Assembly: GCF_036170895.1 (NCBI RefSeq)
Contig: NZ_CP108036.1
Coordinates: 310,001 to 374,000 of the forward strand
DNA length: 64,000 nt
Source: Streptomyces erythrochromogenes
GTDB taxonomy: Bacteria; Actinomycetota; Actinomycetes; Streptomycetales; Streptomycetaceae
Direction: 5' to 3'
Part shown: piece after piece, positions 51,869 to 60,480 of the stretch
Numbering within the stretch: the stretch's first letter is position 1
Layout of the letters: each line of letters opens with the position of its first letter
Notes under the pieces: model-generated
Told to the model about the DNA's origin: nothing
What the model saw: the letters and a program-made list of their open reading frames with translations, nothing else
Databases searched by the model: none
Position numbers and translations under genes: made by a program

Positions 51869-52294
51869 TCAGTGCTCGGGCCAGGTGACCACAGCGATGA
51901 CCTGCTTGCCGAGGGGAGCGCGGCTGACGAAGAGTTCGGCGCCGAGGGCGCGGATGATCTCCAGCCCGCGCCCGCGCGTGGCGAGGGGGCCGCGGCCGTC
52001 GTGCTGCCGGGGCAGGGCGGGGGAAGCGTCGCTGAGGGCGATGCCGGCCCGGCCCGGCTCCACGCTGAACGTGAGCGCGTAGGGCGGCCTGGCGTGCTGG
52101 ACGGCGTTGGCCGTCAACTCGGAGACGATGACGAGGATGTCCTCGGTGGTGTCGTGCGGGCAGGCCACGGGGTGGACGGCGAGCAGCCAGCCGGCCATGC
52201 GGCGGGCTTCCCGGGCGGCCTGCGGCCCTGGTGGCAGGGGGTGGTGCACCGTTGACGGCCGCGTGAGGGGTGCGGTGGCGAGTGCGGTGTCCAT
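51869..52294 (-). CDS. RsbW-like ATP-binding anti-sigma kinase
   Basis: A 141-residue HATPase_c_2 protein. The N-box is ILVIVSELTANAVQHARPPY, and the G-box region is ATRGRGLEIIRALGAELFVS. Streptomyces genomes hold many such small kinases that bind sigma factors or phosphorylate STAS proteins. DASPALP replaces the usual D-x-G box, so nucleotide binding may be altered. No partner is adjacent. Confidence 0.85.
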   Translation of the reverse strand: MDTALATAPLTRPSTVHHPLPPGPQAAREARRMAGWLLAVHPVACPHDTTEDILVIVSELTANAVQHARPPYALTFSVEPGRAGIALSDASPALPRQHDGRGPLATRGRGLEIIRALGAELFVSRAPLGKQVIAVVTWPEH

Positions 52295-52333
52295 GACGGT
52301 TCCTGGTTCCTGATCGTGGAGGGTGAACCGGCA

Positions 52334-52363
52334 GGGGTTCCGGGGCCCCCGCCCCGGAACCCC
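52334..52363 (-). terminator. Hairpin downstream of the His/Trp-rich gene
   Basis: GGGGTTCCGGGGC and GCCCCGGAACCCC are perfect 13-base arms around four C. The hairpin lies 20 bases after the stop of the His/Trp-rich secreted protein gene and is a strong terminator candidate. Confidence 0.7.
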
Positions 52364-52382
52364 CGCCGCGCCCAGGCCGGTG

Positions 52383-52850
52383 CTACCACTTGTTGTGGCA
52401 GTTCCAGTGCCCGGGAACCCAGTGGTTCACCGAGTGGCCGGGCACCCAGTGCTGCTTCCAGTAGCCCTTGCTCCACCAGCCGTCGTGCCACTTGCCGTGG
52501 TGGTCGCGGTAGCCGTGGTGCCAGGTGCCCTGGTGCCACTTGCGCTCCCAGTGGCCCTTGCTCCACTTGTCGGTCGCCCAGTGGCCCTTGACCCAGGTGC
52601 ACCGATCGTGGTTGCGGCGGTCCCAGCGGTCGTGCCGGTTGTCCCGGTCATGGTCGCGGTTGCGGTTGCGGTCGCGGTCGCGGTCGCGGTCGTGATCACG
52701 GTCGCTGGTGAGCATGGAGTTCGCCGTTGCCGGCGCTGCCGCGGGGGCGGCGCTCGCCGTACCGGACAGACCCAGCAGCGAGCCACCGGCCAGCAGCCCT
52801 GCGGATGCGACTCCGACGACCAGGCGCCTCATGTGCTGCGAAGCGGTCAT
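52383..52850 (-). CDS. Secreted His/Trp-rich repeat protein
   Basis: A 155-residue exported protein. The signal peptide is MRRLVVGVASAGLLAGGSLL with cleavage near TASA-AP. Next comes an Arg-Asp run (DRDHDRDRDRDRNRNRD) of about 35 residues. The last 70 residues consist of short units such as KGHWATDKWSKGHWERKW, HHGYRDHHGKWHDGWW and HWVPGHSVNHWVPGHW, with about 14 His and 14 Trp. Two cysteines frame it. Such a composition suits metal, heme or polysaccharide binding at the cell surface. ATG 52850 has GGGAGGAGG before it. I do not know a named family. Confidence 0.75.
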   Translation of the reverse strand: MTASQHMRRLVVGVASAGLLAGGSLLGLSGTASAAPAAAPATANSMLTSDRDHDRDRDRDRNRNRDHDRDNRHDRWDRRNHDRCTWVKGHWATDKWSKGHWERKWHQGTWHHGYRDHHGKWHDGWWSKGYWKQHWVPGHSVNHWVPGHWNCHNKW

Positions 52851-53058
52851 CGGGCTCACCTCCTCCCTTTCGTCAGGTTCATCAAGCATTCGGCTTCGTC
52901 TGCTCCTTCACCATCTGGAGCGTCACCACAGATTCGTGACGAACGGAGTGAAGGATTGGCAAGAGAGTCAAACCGCCATATCTCTCTCCCTTCGGAGTGC
53001 GTGCCGTGAACCCTGCCGACCCTGCTCGGACCGTGTCGCGCTCGGCGCCGGGTCGGAG

Positions 53059-53086
53059 TCCGGGTCCGGGTCCGGGTCCGGGTCCC
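53059..53086. repeat. TCCGGG hexanucleotide repeat
   Basis: Four to five copies of TCCGGG lie in the intergenic space downstream of the DUF6777 gene. It looks like a simple microsatellite. Confidence 0.7.
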
Positions 53087-53122
53087 GGAGTGACTGCGGC
53101 CTTGGCTGCCGCAGCGGGTGGG

Positions 53123-55972
53123 CTACCTGAGCAGCGGCTCCTCCTCCCGGCTCCCCGAACCGTCGGATCGGCCCAGCCGCCCCTGCGTGGAACCCTGGTC
53201 GGGGGCGTCCTGAACCCGCCCGCTCCCCCGCTGGTGGCCGGACTCCCGCCCGGACCCCTGCCCCCTGTCCAGGCCGCCGGTACCGGACTGCCGGCGCCCC
53301 GTTCCCCCGCCGGGTACCTGCCCCTCGGGCTGAACCCGGCCGTTGCCGGCGCCCGACCCCTGCCCGGGCGCCTCGCCGGTACCGGTACCGGCGCCCTGGC
53401 CGGACCCGTGGACCGCGCCCTGGCCGGACCCCTGCCCCGGAGCCTTCCCCGCACCTTGGCCGGACTGCTGACCGGACGCCTGGCCTGTGCCCTGACGGGA
53501 CCCCTGGCCGGGCGCCGTCCCCGTGCCGCGACCGGACTGCTGACCGGACCCTTCGCCCGTGCCGTGACCGGATCCCTGGCCGGGCGCTTTGCCCGTGCCC
53601 TGACGGGACCCCTGGCCGGGCGCCGTCCCCGTGCCGCGACCGGACTGCTGACCGGACCCTTCGCCCGTGCCGTGACCGGATCCCTGGCCGGGCGCTTTGC
53701 CCGTGCCCTGGCCGGACCCCCGACGGGGAGCCTTGCCCGTACCCTGACCGGTCCCCTCGCCCGTGCCGTGGCCGGAACCCCGGCGCGTCTCCTGTCCGGA
53801 GCCCTTGCCCGGAGCCTTCCCCGTGCCCTTGTCCGACCCCTGACCGGACCCTTCGCCCTGGCTGGACCCGTTGCCCGTCTCCCGTCCCGGCACCTTGCCG
53901 GTGCCGTTGCCCGACCCCTGACCGGGCACCTTGCCCGAGCCCGCACCGGCATCCCGGCCCGGGCCCTTGTCCGGCACGCCGCCAGGCTCATGCGGGACCG
54001 TCCCGGGTGCCTGGCCCGACCCGTTGCCCGTACCCGACCCCTGGCCCGACCCCGGCTGCTGCCCCGGCGCCTTCTCGGGGGGCTTGCCCTGCCCCGTGCC
54101 CGATTCCTGACCCGGCACCTTGCGGGTGCTCTCGCCGGACTCCTGACCTGGCACCTTGTCCGGCTGCCCACCAGGCTCGCGCGGCACCGACCCCGGCGCC
54201 TTGCCCGACCCGTTTCCCGTGCCGGGCTCCTGCCCCGGCGCCTTGCCCGGGCTGTCGTCCGGCACGTTGCCCGTGCCCTTTTCCGGCACCGTCGCCGGTG
54301 CCTTTCCCGGCTCCTTGCCCCGGTCCGTACCTGACTCCTTGCCCGGCACTTCGCCGGATTCCTTCCCCCGACCTGTTCCCGGTACGTTCGCAGGGTCGTT
54401 GCCCCGACCCGTGCCCGGCGGCTGACCCGGCGCCTTGTCCGGGGCCGGCTCGGGCACCCTTTCCGGGTCCTTGCCCTGGCCCGGTACCTTCGCAGGATCC
54501 TTGCCCGGCTCGCCGCCTGGGTCCCGACCCGGCGCCTTCCCCGGGTCCCTGCCCGACTCCTTGTGAGGAGCCTTGTCCGGGACCGACTCGGGCGCCTTCC
54601 CCGGGTCCCTGCCCTCGCCCGTGCCCGACTGCTCCTCCGGCACCTTCCGCGGGACGCTTGCGGGGTCCTCGGCCGGCGCCTTCTCCCGCGGCTTGGCGGG
54701 GTCGTGGCCCCGGTCACCGCCCGGCTCCTTCGCGGGGGTCTTGTCCGGGGTCCCGTCGGACACCTTCTCCTTCGCAGGGTTCCTCCGCGGCTCCTCGTCG
54801 GGGGCCGGTGCCTTGTCGGGCTGCTTCCCGGAATCCTTCTGCGGCTCGTGGGCCGGCTCCTGGGCAGGGGCGGGGTTCCGGTCCGGCGCGACTCCCGGGG
54901 CCGGGTCCGGGACCTCCGGATTCCGCTGCTCCGTGTCCGCGCCGGGGCCCGTCCGGACCGAGCCCTGATGAGCCGGCGGCAGGGCCGGGTACGGCGAGCC
55001 GGCGGGCCGGCCCGGCGGCGCCTCGACCTCGCGGTCGGACTGCCCCCGCGCCGCGCCGCTCGGACGCTCGTACCACGCCTTGCGGCCCCGGTCGAAGACC
55101 GTTACGGCCTTCACCGGCTTCGCCGCCGGCTTGACTGCCACCAGCTCGGCGGACCGGAACGAGGACCACTCCTGACCGCTGAGCCTGGCCTTGCCCTCGA
55201 CGGCGACCGGCGGCGTCAAAGGATTGCCGCACGCGCACCGGACCCGCGGTACACCGTGGCCGTCGACCAGTACGGACGTACCGGCCTGCAGGATCGCCTG
55301 GTAGCCGGTCGGCGCGTCGTTCTTGTACCCGTGGTTGGTGACCCGGGTGTCCCAGCCCAGCCGGACCGGCGTGAGCGACCGCAGATAGGCGGGGATGCCG
55401 GCCTGCCGGACACCCAGTGTGGTGGCGAAGGCGTTCCCCTTGTCCGGGTGCGCGGTGAGGAACTTGATCTGCTTCTCCACGTCACAGCTCGCAACGTTCC
55501 GCGTGCCCCCGTAGAGCCCCGGGTGGCCGCCGTCGACCTCCAGGGTGCGCGCGCCGTTCGTACCGCCCTGCACCGTCCCGGTGGTCTCGGGCGGGTCGGC
55601 CGTCTCCTCGGACCCGTTGGCCGTCGAGGGGGTGAACGGATCGGGTCCGGCCGCCGCGGCGGCCTCCAGGAAGACCTCCCCGCCGGCCGCGGTGTTGCCG
55701 CCCAGCACGGTGAAGCCGACGACCACCGCCGAGACCACGACCGCCGCCGTGCTCGCACTGACCACGGTCCTGCGCGACCGCCAGCGGCGCTTCGGCCGCC
55801 CTCCCCCGCCGTCGGCCGGAGGTACGGAAGACGCCGACGGGTGGGACGGGGGCGGAGGCGGAGGCACCGGCGGCGGAGCCTCGGGCACGGGCTGCGGTTG
55901 CGAGCCCTTGCCCGACAGCGGACCGGGCGGGGGGCCTGAAGGGTGCTCGGACGAGGAGGGCAGGGAACTCAT
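53123..55972 (-). CDS. DUF6777 membrane protein with a very long Gly/Pro/Gln/Lys repeat tail
   Basis: A 949-residue protein starting MSSLPSSSEHPSGPPPGPLS. A proline-rich cytoplasmic part (1-65) is followed by one transmembrane helix, VVSASTAAVVVSAVVVGFTV. The DUF6777 domain is at about 95-290, with LYGGTRNVASCDVEKQIKFL and PRVRCACGNPLTPPVAVEGK. From about 340 to the end stretch some 600 residues of disordered repeats of the types GKAPGQGSG, DPGKAPGRDP and EPGKDPAKVPGQ. The tail is charged with Lys/Glu early on and becomes Gly/Gln/Ser-rich toward the end. It could span or stick to the cell wall. An exact 108-bp duplication lies inside. Confidence 0.85.
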   Translation of the reverse strand: MSSLPSSSEHPSGPPPGPLSGKGSQPQPVPEAPPPVPPPPPPSHPSASSVPPADGGGGRPKRRWRSRRTVVSASTAAVVVSAVVVGFTVLGGNTAAGGEVFLEAAAAAGPDPFTPSTANGSEETADPPETTGTVQGGTNGARTLEVDGGHPGLYGGTRNVASCDVEKQIKFLTAHPDKGNAFATTLGVRQAGIPAYLRSLTPVRLGWDTRVTNHGYKNDAPTGYQAILQAGTSVLVDGHGVPRVRCACGNPLTPPVAVEGKARLSGQEWSSFRSAELVAVKPAAKPVKAVTVFDRGRKAWYERPSGAARGQSDREVEAPPGRPAGSPYPALPPAHQGSVRTGPGADTEQRNPEVPDPAPGVAPDRNPAPAQEPAHEPQKDSGKQPDKAPAPDEEPRRNPAKEKVSDGTPDKTPAKEPGGDRGHDPAKPREKAPAEDPASVPRKVPEEQSGTGEGRDPGKAPESVPDKAPHKESGRDPGKAPGRDPGGEPGKDPAKVPGQGKDPERVPEPAPDKAPGQPPGTGRGNDPANVPGTGRGKESGEVPGKESGTDRGKEPGKAPATVPEKGTGNVPDDSPGKAPGQEPGTGNGSGKAPGSVPREPGGQPDKVPGQESGESTRKVPGQESGTGQGKPPEKAPGQQPGSGQGSGTGNGSGQAPGTVPHEPGGVPDKGPGRDAGAGSGKVPGQGSGNGTGKVPGRETGNGSSQGEGSGQGSDKGTGKAPGKGSGQETRRGSGHGTGEGTGQGTGKAPRRGSGQGTGKAPGQGSGHGTGEGSGQQSGRGTGTAPGQGSRQGTGKAPGQGSGHGTGEGSGQQSGRGTGTAPGQGSRQGTGQASGQQSGQGAGKAPGQGSGQGAVHGSGQGAGTGTGEAPGQGSGAGNGRVQPEGQVPGGGTGRRQSGTGGLDRGQGSGRESGHQRGSGRVQDAPDQGSTQGRLGRSDGSGSREEEPLLR
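53487..53710. repeat. Exact 108-bp tandem duplication in the DUF6777 tail
   Basis: Bases 53487-53602 recur identically 108 bases later, so two full units stand in tandem. Each codes for 36 residues (GSRQGTGKAPGQGSGHGTGE and on to RGTGTAPGQ). The identity at all codon positions shows that the duplication is recent. It keeps the frame. Confidence 0.9.
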
Positions 55973-56260
55973 GACGCCCGCCCCCCGACACATGGCACCG
56001 GGAAAACGATGGTGACTCGCATGCGCTCGCTCCTTCTGGCCGTCAACGCCTCCACATCCCGGAGGGGAAACCTCGCAACCGGTGCCGTGAACCAGAAGCC
56101 GGTGAAGGGGCGATCCCGCACTGACGGGGACCGGCTCTTCACCGGCGACACCGATGGGGCCACGTAGTGGGTGTGAGCCCGTCCCTCGAGTAAGCCCCCC
56201 GCCCCCGTGCCACGTCATGTCGCGACCATTCGGGACTTGACAGCCCCGCCGGAAGTCCTG

Positions 56261-57202
56261 CTAGGGGCCCTCGGGGGCCGCGCCCGGCAGGGTCGCGGCC
56301 CGGTCCGCGACCAGGCGGACCGCCGCGATGGTGAGGTCCGGATCGTGGATCTGGACGTAGTGGTCGCTGCCGGTAGCCAGCAGGTGGGGGGTCTGCGGCC
56401 GCAGGGCCACCAGCGCCTGCTGGGCCTTGGGCCAGGCCGTCTCCAGCTTCGCCAGGAGGTCCTTGGACATGGTGGCCGGCGCGGCGAAGGGTTCTGTCTT
56501 GCTGAGCACCGCGACGGGTACGGGCGGGAGCGGGCCGCCGCGGTCGATGGCGTTGACCCCGCCGTCGATGTCGACCTGCTCGAATGCGGGGTCGGAGTCG
56601 AACGGCGTACCGGGGTGCCGGAGCGCTTCGACGTACGCCGGCCAGTCCGCCCCCATCGCGGGCTTCAGCGCGGGCCCCAGCGCGTCGACGAGGACCAGGC
56701 CGCGCGTGCGCTCCGGGTGCTCCTGCGCGTACCGCAGGGCGAGCATCCCGCCGAAGGAGTGCCCCACGAGCAGGTACGGGCCCGGTACGCGGGCGGCGGT
56801 CAGCAGCCGGTCCAGGTCCTGGACCATGGCGGGAACCGTACGGGTGCCCTGCACGGGCGTGCTGCGGGTGGTGAGCGCGGGCGGCTGCGTGTAGCGGATG
56901 GTGCCGGGGCGGTCGTAGGTGCACACGCGGGTGAAGGCGGCCACGCCCGGAAGCACGGCGGGGGCCTTGGGCACGGGCGGGGCGGTCTCGGTCAGCGACC
57001 ACGGGTCGGAGGCCTCGTGCAGCCCGGGGAGCAGCACGACGGTCGGGCTTCCGGTGCCGGAACAGTGCAGGTAGAGGGACCGGCCGCCGCCGATGGCCAC
57101 GCGCTGCTCGGTGTCCCCGCCGCCGCTCGGCCCCGGTGTGCCGGCGACCAGCAGGACGGCGGCCATCGCTGCCACCACCGCGCCGGGCACACGCCATCGC
57201 AT
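56261..57202 (-). CDS. Exported alpha/beta hydrolase
   Basis: A 313-residue alpha/beta hydrolase with an N-terminal signal or anchor, WRVPGAVVAAMAAVLLVAGT. The nucleophile is in YLLVGHSFGGMLALRYAQEH, the oxyanion part in TVVLLPGLHEAS, and a final histidine in LLATGSDHYVQIHDPDL. It is of the proline iminopeptidase/haloalkane-type group. Substrate unknown. It stands alone in front of the DUF6777 gene. Confidence 0.87.
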   Translation of the reverse strand: MRWRVPGAVVAAMAAVLLVAGTPGPSGGGDTEQRVAIGGGRSLYLHCSGTGSPTVVLLPGLHEASDPWSLTETAPPVPKAPAVLPGVAAFTRVCTYDRPGTIRYTQPPALTTRSTPVQGTRTVPAMVQDLDRLLTAARVPGPYLLVGHSFGGMLALRYAQEHPERTRGLVLVDALGPALKPAMGADWPAYVEALRHPGTPFDSDPAFEQVDIDGGVNAIDRGGPLPPVPVAVLSKTEPFAAPATMSKDLLAKLETAWPKAQQALVALRPQTPHLLATGSDHYVQIHDPDLTIAAVRLVADRAATLPGAAPEGP

Positions 57203-57274
57203 GTCCTCAGCGTCCCGCGCCGCGCTTCACCCCGCCAACCAGGTCGCGGGCCGGGCAATGGGCACCGGCGCCGG

Positions 57275-57607
57275 TCACCCGGCTCCGAGGTAGAAGAAGA
57301 GCCAGACGAGCGGGGCCAGGATCGCCAACGTGCCGAGGAGGACCCCGATACGGGCCCGTACCGGACTGGAGTCCTCGGTGCCCCACGCCCGCCACAGGTC
57401 GGGAAGTCCCCAGACGACGGCGCAGATCCCGAGGGGGAGGACGAGGTAGAGCGGCAGGTAGCGGACCATGGGCGGGAGCGCTTCGGGCAGGAACGGGAAG
57501 CCGAACGACCCGACGGCGGTGACGCCGAGGACCAGCGATCCCGTGCCGCTGCTGTGGTGCGGCTCTTCCTGCTGCTCCGGCTCGATGGCCTGGTTCGCGG
57601 AACTCAT
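57275..57607 (-). CDS. Small membrane protein
   Basis: A 110-residue protein with three membrane helices: SLVLGVTAVGSFGFPFLP, YLPLYLVLPLGICAVVWGLP and IGVLLGTLAILAPLVWLFFY. The N-terminal 25 residues are polar and acidic (NQAIEPEQQEEPHHSSGTG). No family is recognised with certainty; it resembles DUF4190-type proteins. ATG 57607 is the natural start. Confidence 0.75.
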   Translation of the reverse strand: MSSANQAIEPEQQEEPHHSSGTGSLVLGVTAVGSFGFPFLPEALPPMVRYLPLYLVLPLGICAVVWGLPDLWRAWGTEDSSPVRARIGVLLGTLAILAPLVWLFFYLGAG

Positions 57608-57740
57608 GGACGGCAGGCTATGCGGCGCGCCCGCGGCGTCGCTTGAGCGGGGGTACTCATCCCCGTGTGAGTACCCGGTCCGGCCGCTCGGCCCCCGCCC
57701 GTCATCCCCGCCCCAGCGCGCCGGGCGGGGAGCCCGGGCA

Positions 57741-57776
57741 TTGACAGCCGAAAGTGTGAGTGGTTTATTACTCACA
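57741..57776 (+). promoter_or_regulatory. Promoter with overlapping operator at the tetR gene
   Basis: TTGACA (57741-57746), 17 bases, then TTTATT (57764-57769) form a HrdB-type promoter. The expected transcription start falls on the A of the ATG, so the mRNA is probably leaderless. The inverted repeat TGTGAGT-N8-ACTCACA (57755-57776) covers the -10 region and the start codon, which fits autorepression by TetR. Confidence 0.7.
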
Positions 57777-58342
57777 TGAACACGGAACGACGACGCCAAC
57801 TCTCCTCGGCCGAAGAGCGCCGCGAGACCGTCCTGCGGACGGCCATCGGGGCCTTCGCGGCCCGCGGCTATTTCGGCACCACGACCACCGAGGTGGCCAA
57901 GGCCGCCGGGATCTCCCAGGCCTATGTCTACCGCCTGTTCCCGAACAAGGAGGCGCTGTTCACCGCGGTCGTCGAGCGGTGCTTCACCCGGGTCCGGACC
58001 AGCCTCGAGGAGGGTGCCGCACAGGCGCAGGGCAGCAGCCCGGAGGCGGTGCTGCACACCATGGGCGACACGTACGCCCACCTGATCGCCGACAAGGACC
58101 TGCTCCTCGTCCTGACCCACGCGCAGGCCGCGGCCGTGTCCGAAGCGGCGGTACGCGAGGCCGTGCGTGCCGGCTACGCCCGGATGGTGGAGTACGTGCG
58201 GGGCGCGTCGGGTGCGGCCGAGGCCGACGTCCAGCAGTTCTTCGCGACGGGCATGCTCTGCCACCTCCTCGTGTCGCTGGACGCGCACGAGGTGGACGCA
58301 CCCTGGTCCCGGACGCTCTCGGCCGGCATCCGGCACTACTGA
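57776..58342 (+). CDS. TetR-family regulator of the MFS-carotenoid oxygenase unit
   Basis: A 188-residue TetR protein. The HTH is RTAIGAFAARGYFGTTTTEV then KAAGISQAYVYRLFPNKEAL. The C-terminal domain reads LTHAQAAAVSEAAVREAVRA. It begins directly at a predicted leaderless start. A GTGAGTGGT half-site occurs both at its own promoter and before the MFS gene 84 bases downstream, so it likely represses both. Confidence 0.9.
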   Translation: MNTERRRQLSSAEERRETVLRTAIGAFAARGYFGTTTTEVAKAAGISQAYVYRLFPNKEALFTAVVERCFTRVRTSLEEGAAQAQGSSPEAVLHTMGDTYAHLIADKDLLLVLTHAQAAAVSEAAVREAVRAGYARMVEYVRGASGAAEADVQQFFATGMLCHLLVSLDAHEVDAPWSRTLSAGIRHY

Positions 58343-58394
58343 CGGGCGACGGCCGGGCGGACCCACTCGGTCCGCCCTCCTTCCGGACCAAAGA

Positions 58395-58414
58395 GTGAGT
58401 GGTCAACCACACAC
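58395..58414 (+). promoter_or_regulatory. Second TetR-type site before the MFS gene
   Basis: GTGAGTGGT-CA-ACCACACAC is a near-perfect inverted repeat and shares the half-site GTGAGTGGT with the operator at the tetR promoter. It lies 13-32 bases before the MFS start. Confidence 0.6.
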
Positions 58415-58426
58415 AGGAGAACGCGC

Positions 58427-59902
58427 ATGTACGCCACACCGCCCCACCGGCACTCCGCCACGGCAACCCTCGCGGCGCTGGCCGCCGCCCAGTTCGCGGT
58501 CACCCTCAGCACCTCGATCGTGAACGTCGCCCTTCCCGCCGTACGCGACGGGGTCGGGCTGTCGGACGCGGGCATGTCCTGGGTCGTCAACGCGTACGGC
58601 CTCGCCTTCGGCGCCCTGCTCCTGCTCGGCGGTCGGGCGGCCGACCTCCTCGGGCGGCGCCGCCTGCTGACGGCCGGCCTCGCCCTCTTCGCCGCGGCGG
58701 CCGTCGCCGCCGGACTGGCGAGCGCCCCCTGGATGCTCGTCACCGCCCGCACGGTCCAGGGCGTCGGCGCAGCCGCGATCGCGCCCGCCGCGCTCTCCCT
58801 GGTCATGCGGCTCCATCCGCCCGGGCCCGCCCGTGCCAGGGCCCTCGGCGTCTGGGGAGCCGTGTCCGGCGCGGGCGGCGCGGCCGGGGTCCTGCTCGGC
58901 GGGGTCCTCACCGAAGGACCGGGCTGGCCCTGGGTGTTCCACGCCTCCGGCATCGGCGCGGCGGTGGTCCTGGCCGTCACCCTGCGCCTTGTACCGGCCG
59001 ACCCGAAGGAGGCCGACGGGCCCCGCCCGCGGCTCGACGCGGCCGGATCCCTCACCGTCACCACCGGCCTGGTCGCGCTCGTGTACGGGCTCACGGCCGC
59101 GGGCCGCTCCGGCTGGACCGACCCCCTGGTACTCGGCTCCTTCGCCGCGGCGGCAGTCCTCCTCTCCCTCTTCGCCCTGGTCGAACGCCGGCACCCGGCT
59201 CCGCTACTGCCGTCGAGGCTCCTCGCCCGCGGCGCCGCGGGCCCCGCCAACCTCGTCATGGCGCTGCTCGGTGCGGTCTGGGTGGGCCTGTTCTTCTTCC
59301 TCCCCCTCTACCAGCAACAGGTCCTCGGTGCGGGCCCCCTGGAAGCCGGGCTCTCCCAACTGCCGCTGGCCGCGGCGAACATGCTCGGCTCCGGCCTGGC
59401 ACCCGTACTGGCCCGCCGCATCGGCCCGCACCGGACCCTCCTCACCGGGCTGGCGACCCAGGCCGCCGGTTTCCTGTGGCTGGCCCGGATCCCGGCCGAC
59501 GGCACCTTCCTCGTCCACCTGCTGGGCCCCGTACTCCTCGTCGGAGTCGGCCTCGGCGTGGCCTTCGTGCAGCTCACCGGCTCGGCCGTGAGCGGGGTGG
59601 AGCCCGCCGACGCGGGTCTGGCCGGCGGGCTGGTCAACACCACCCGCCAGATCGGCGGCGCCGTCGGCCTCGCCGTACTGGGCACCCTGGCCGCCGCCCG
59701 CACCGCCGCCGCCCCGCCCGACCTGGCGCACACCGCGGCCCTCACCGAGGGGTACCGCAGCGCCTTCCTCCTCTCCGCCGCCGTCCTGCTCCTCGGAGCG
59801 GCCCTCACGCCGCTGCTCTCCCGCAGAACCCGGCCGGTGCGGGAGATCGTCCCCGCTCCCCCACCGCTGACCCCGCCCTGCCCGACCCACCGAACCCGCT
59901 GA
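58427..59902 (+). CDS. MFS drug transporter, DHA2 (EmrB/QacA) type
   Basis: A 491-residue 14-helix exporter. Motif A is LLLLGGRAADLLGRRRLLTA, motif C is WGAVSGAGGAAGVLLGGVLT, and helix 1 holds VTLSTSIVNVALPAVRD. Such proteins expel drugs and dyes by proton exchange. It follows the TetR gene and precedes an SRPBCC protein and a carotenoid oxygenase. A start ATG at 58427 follows CAGGAGA. Confidence 0.9.
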   Translation: MYATPPHRHSATATLAALAAAQFAVTLSTSIVNVALPAVRDGVGLSDAGMSWVVNAYGLAFGALLLLGGRAADLLGRRRLLTAGLALFAAAAVAAGLASAPWMLVTARTVQGVGAAAIAPAALSLVMRLHPPGPARARALGVWGAVSGAGGAAGVLLGGVLTEGPGWPWVFHASGIGAAVVLAVTLRLVPADPKEADGPRPRLDAAGSLTVTTGLVALVYGLTAAGRSGWTDPLVLGSFAAAAVLLSLFALVERRHPAPLLPSRLLARGAAGPANLVMALLGAVWVGLFFFLPLYQQQVLGAGPLEAGLSQLPLAAANMLGSGLAPVLARRIGPHRTLLTGLATQAAGFLWLARIPADGTFLVHLLGPVLLVGVGLGVAFVQLTGSAVSGVEPADAGLAGGLVNTTRQIGGAVGLAVLGTLAAARTAAAPPDLAHTAALTEGYRSAFLLSAAVLLLGAALTPLLSRRTRPVREIVPAPPPLTPPCPTHRTR

Positions 59903-59927
59903 TCACATCACCGAAGGAGTACCTCCC

Positions 59928-60410
59928 ATGACCACGCACCCCACCACCGTCGACACCGAAGCCCCGGTCGTCGTCCGCCTCGGGACCACCGTGCACGCCC
60001 CGCTCGCCACCGTCTGGGACCTGCACACCGACATCGCCGCCTGGGCCGACTGGAACACGGACGTGGACCGGGTGGAGTACGCCGGTCCGCTGGCGCCCGG
60101 CACCTCGTTCCGCTGGCTGACCCACGGCCTGGACATCACCTCCACCGTCCACCAGGTCGTCCCCGGCGAGCGGATCGTCTGGGGCGGTCCGGCCCACGGC
60201 ATCGACGGCATCCACGTCTGGACGTTCCAGGAGACGGTGCCGGGCACCGTGACGGTCCGCACCGAGGAGTCCTGGAGCGGCGAGCCCGTCGCGGCCCGCA
60301 GCACGGAGATGGAGCAGGTGCTGCGGCAGTCCCTCGAAGCCTGGCTCGCCGCCCTGAAGGCCAAGGCCGAGGCCGTGGCGGGCGCCGCCGCTGCCGCCGA
60401 GCGGCACTGA
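59928..60410 (+). CDS. SRPBCC protein (polyketide cyclase/dehydrase type)
   Basis: A 160-residue ligand-binding protein. It reads RLGTTVHAPLATVWDLHTDI, WADWNTDVDRVEYAGPLAPG, ERIVWGGPAHGIDGIHVWTF and a long C-terminal helix QVLRQSLEAWLAALKAKAEA. An AAGGAG ribosome site lies before ATG 59928. It starts 25 bases after the MFS stop, so it belongs to that unit. The ligand is unknown. Confidence 0.87.
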   Translation: MTTHPTTVDTEAPVVVRLGTTVHAPLATVWDLHTDIAAWADWNTDVDRVEYAGPLAPGTSFRWLTHGLDITSTVHQVVPGERIVWGGPAHGIDGIHVWTFQETVPGTVTVRTEESWSGEPVAARSTEMEQVLRQSLEAWLAALKAKAEAVAGAAAAAERH

Positions 60411-60480
60411 TCGCACCCGCCCCTCCGCGCACCGCTTCCCGACCGTTTCGCCCAGCCGTCCGAGAGTCGAGGACATCGCC

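Noticed and set aside
53487..53710. Repeats that might be taken for a CRISPR array
   Set aside because: The unit is 108 bp without spacers, codes in frame, and no cas genes are present.
52882..54717. Arg/Ala-rich frames overlapping the DUF6777 repeat tail
   Set aside because: They are other readings of the repetitive DNA; the DUF6777 frame has the domain and the transmembrane helix.
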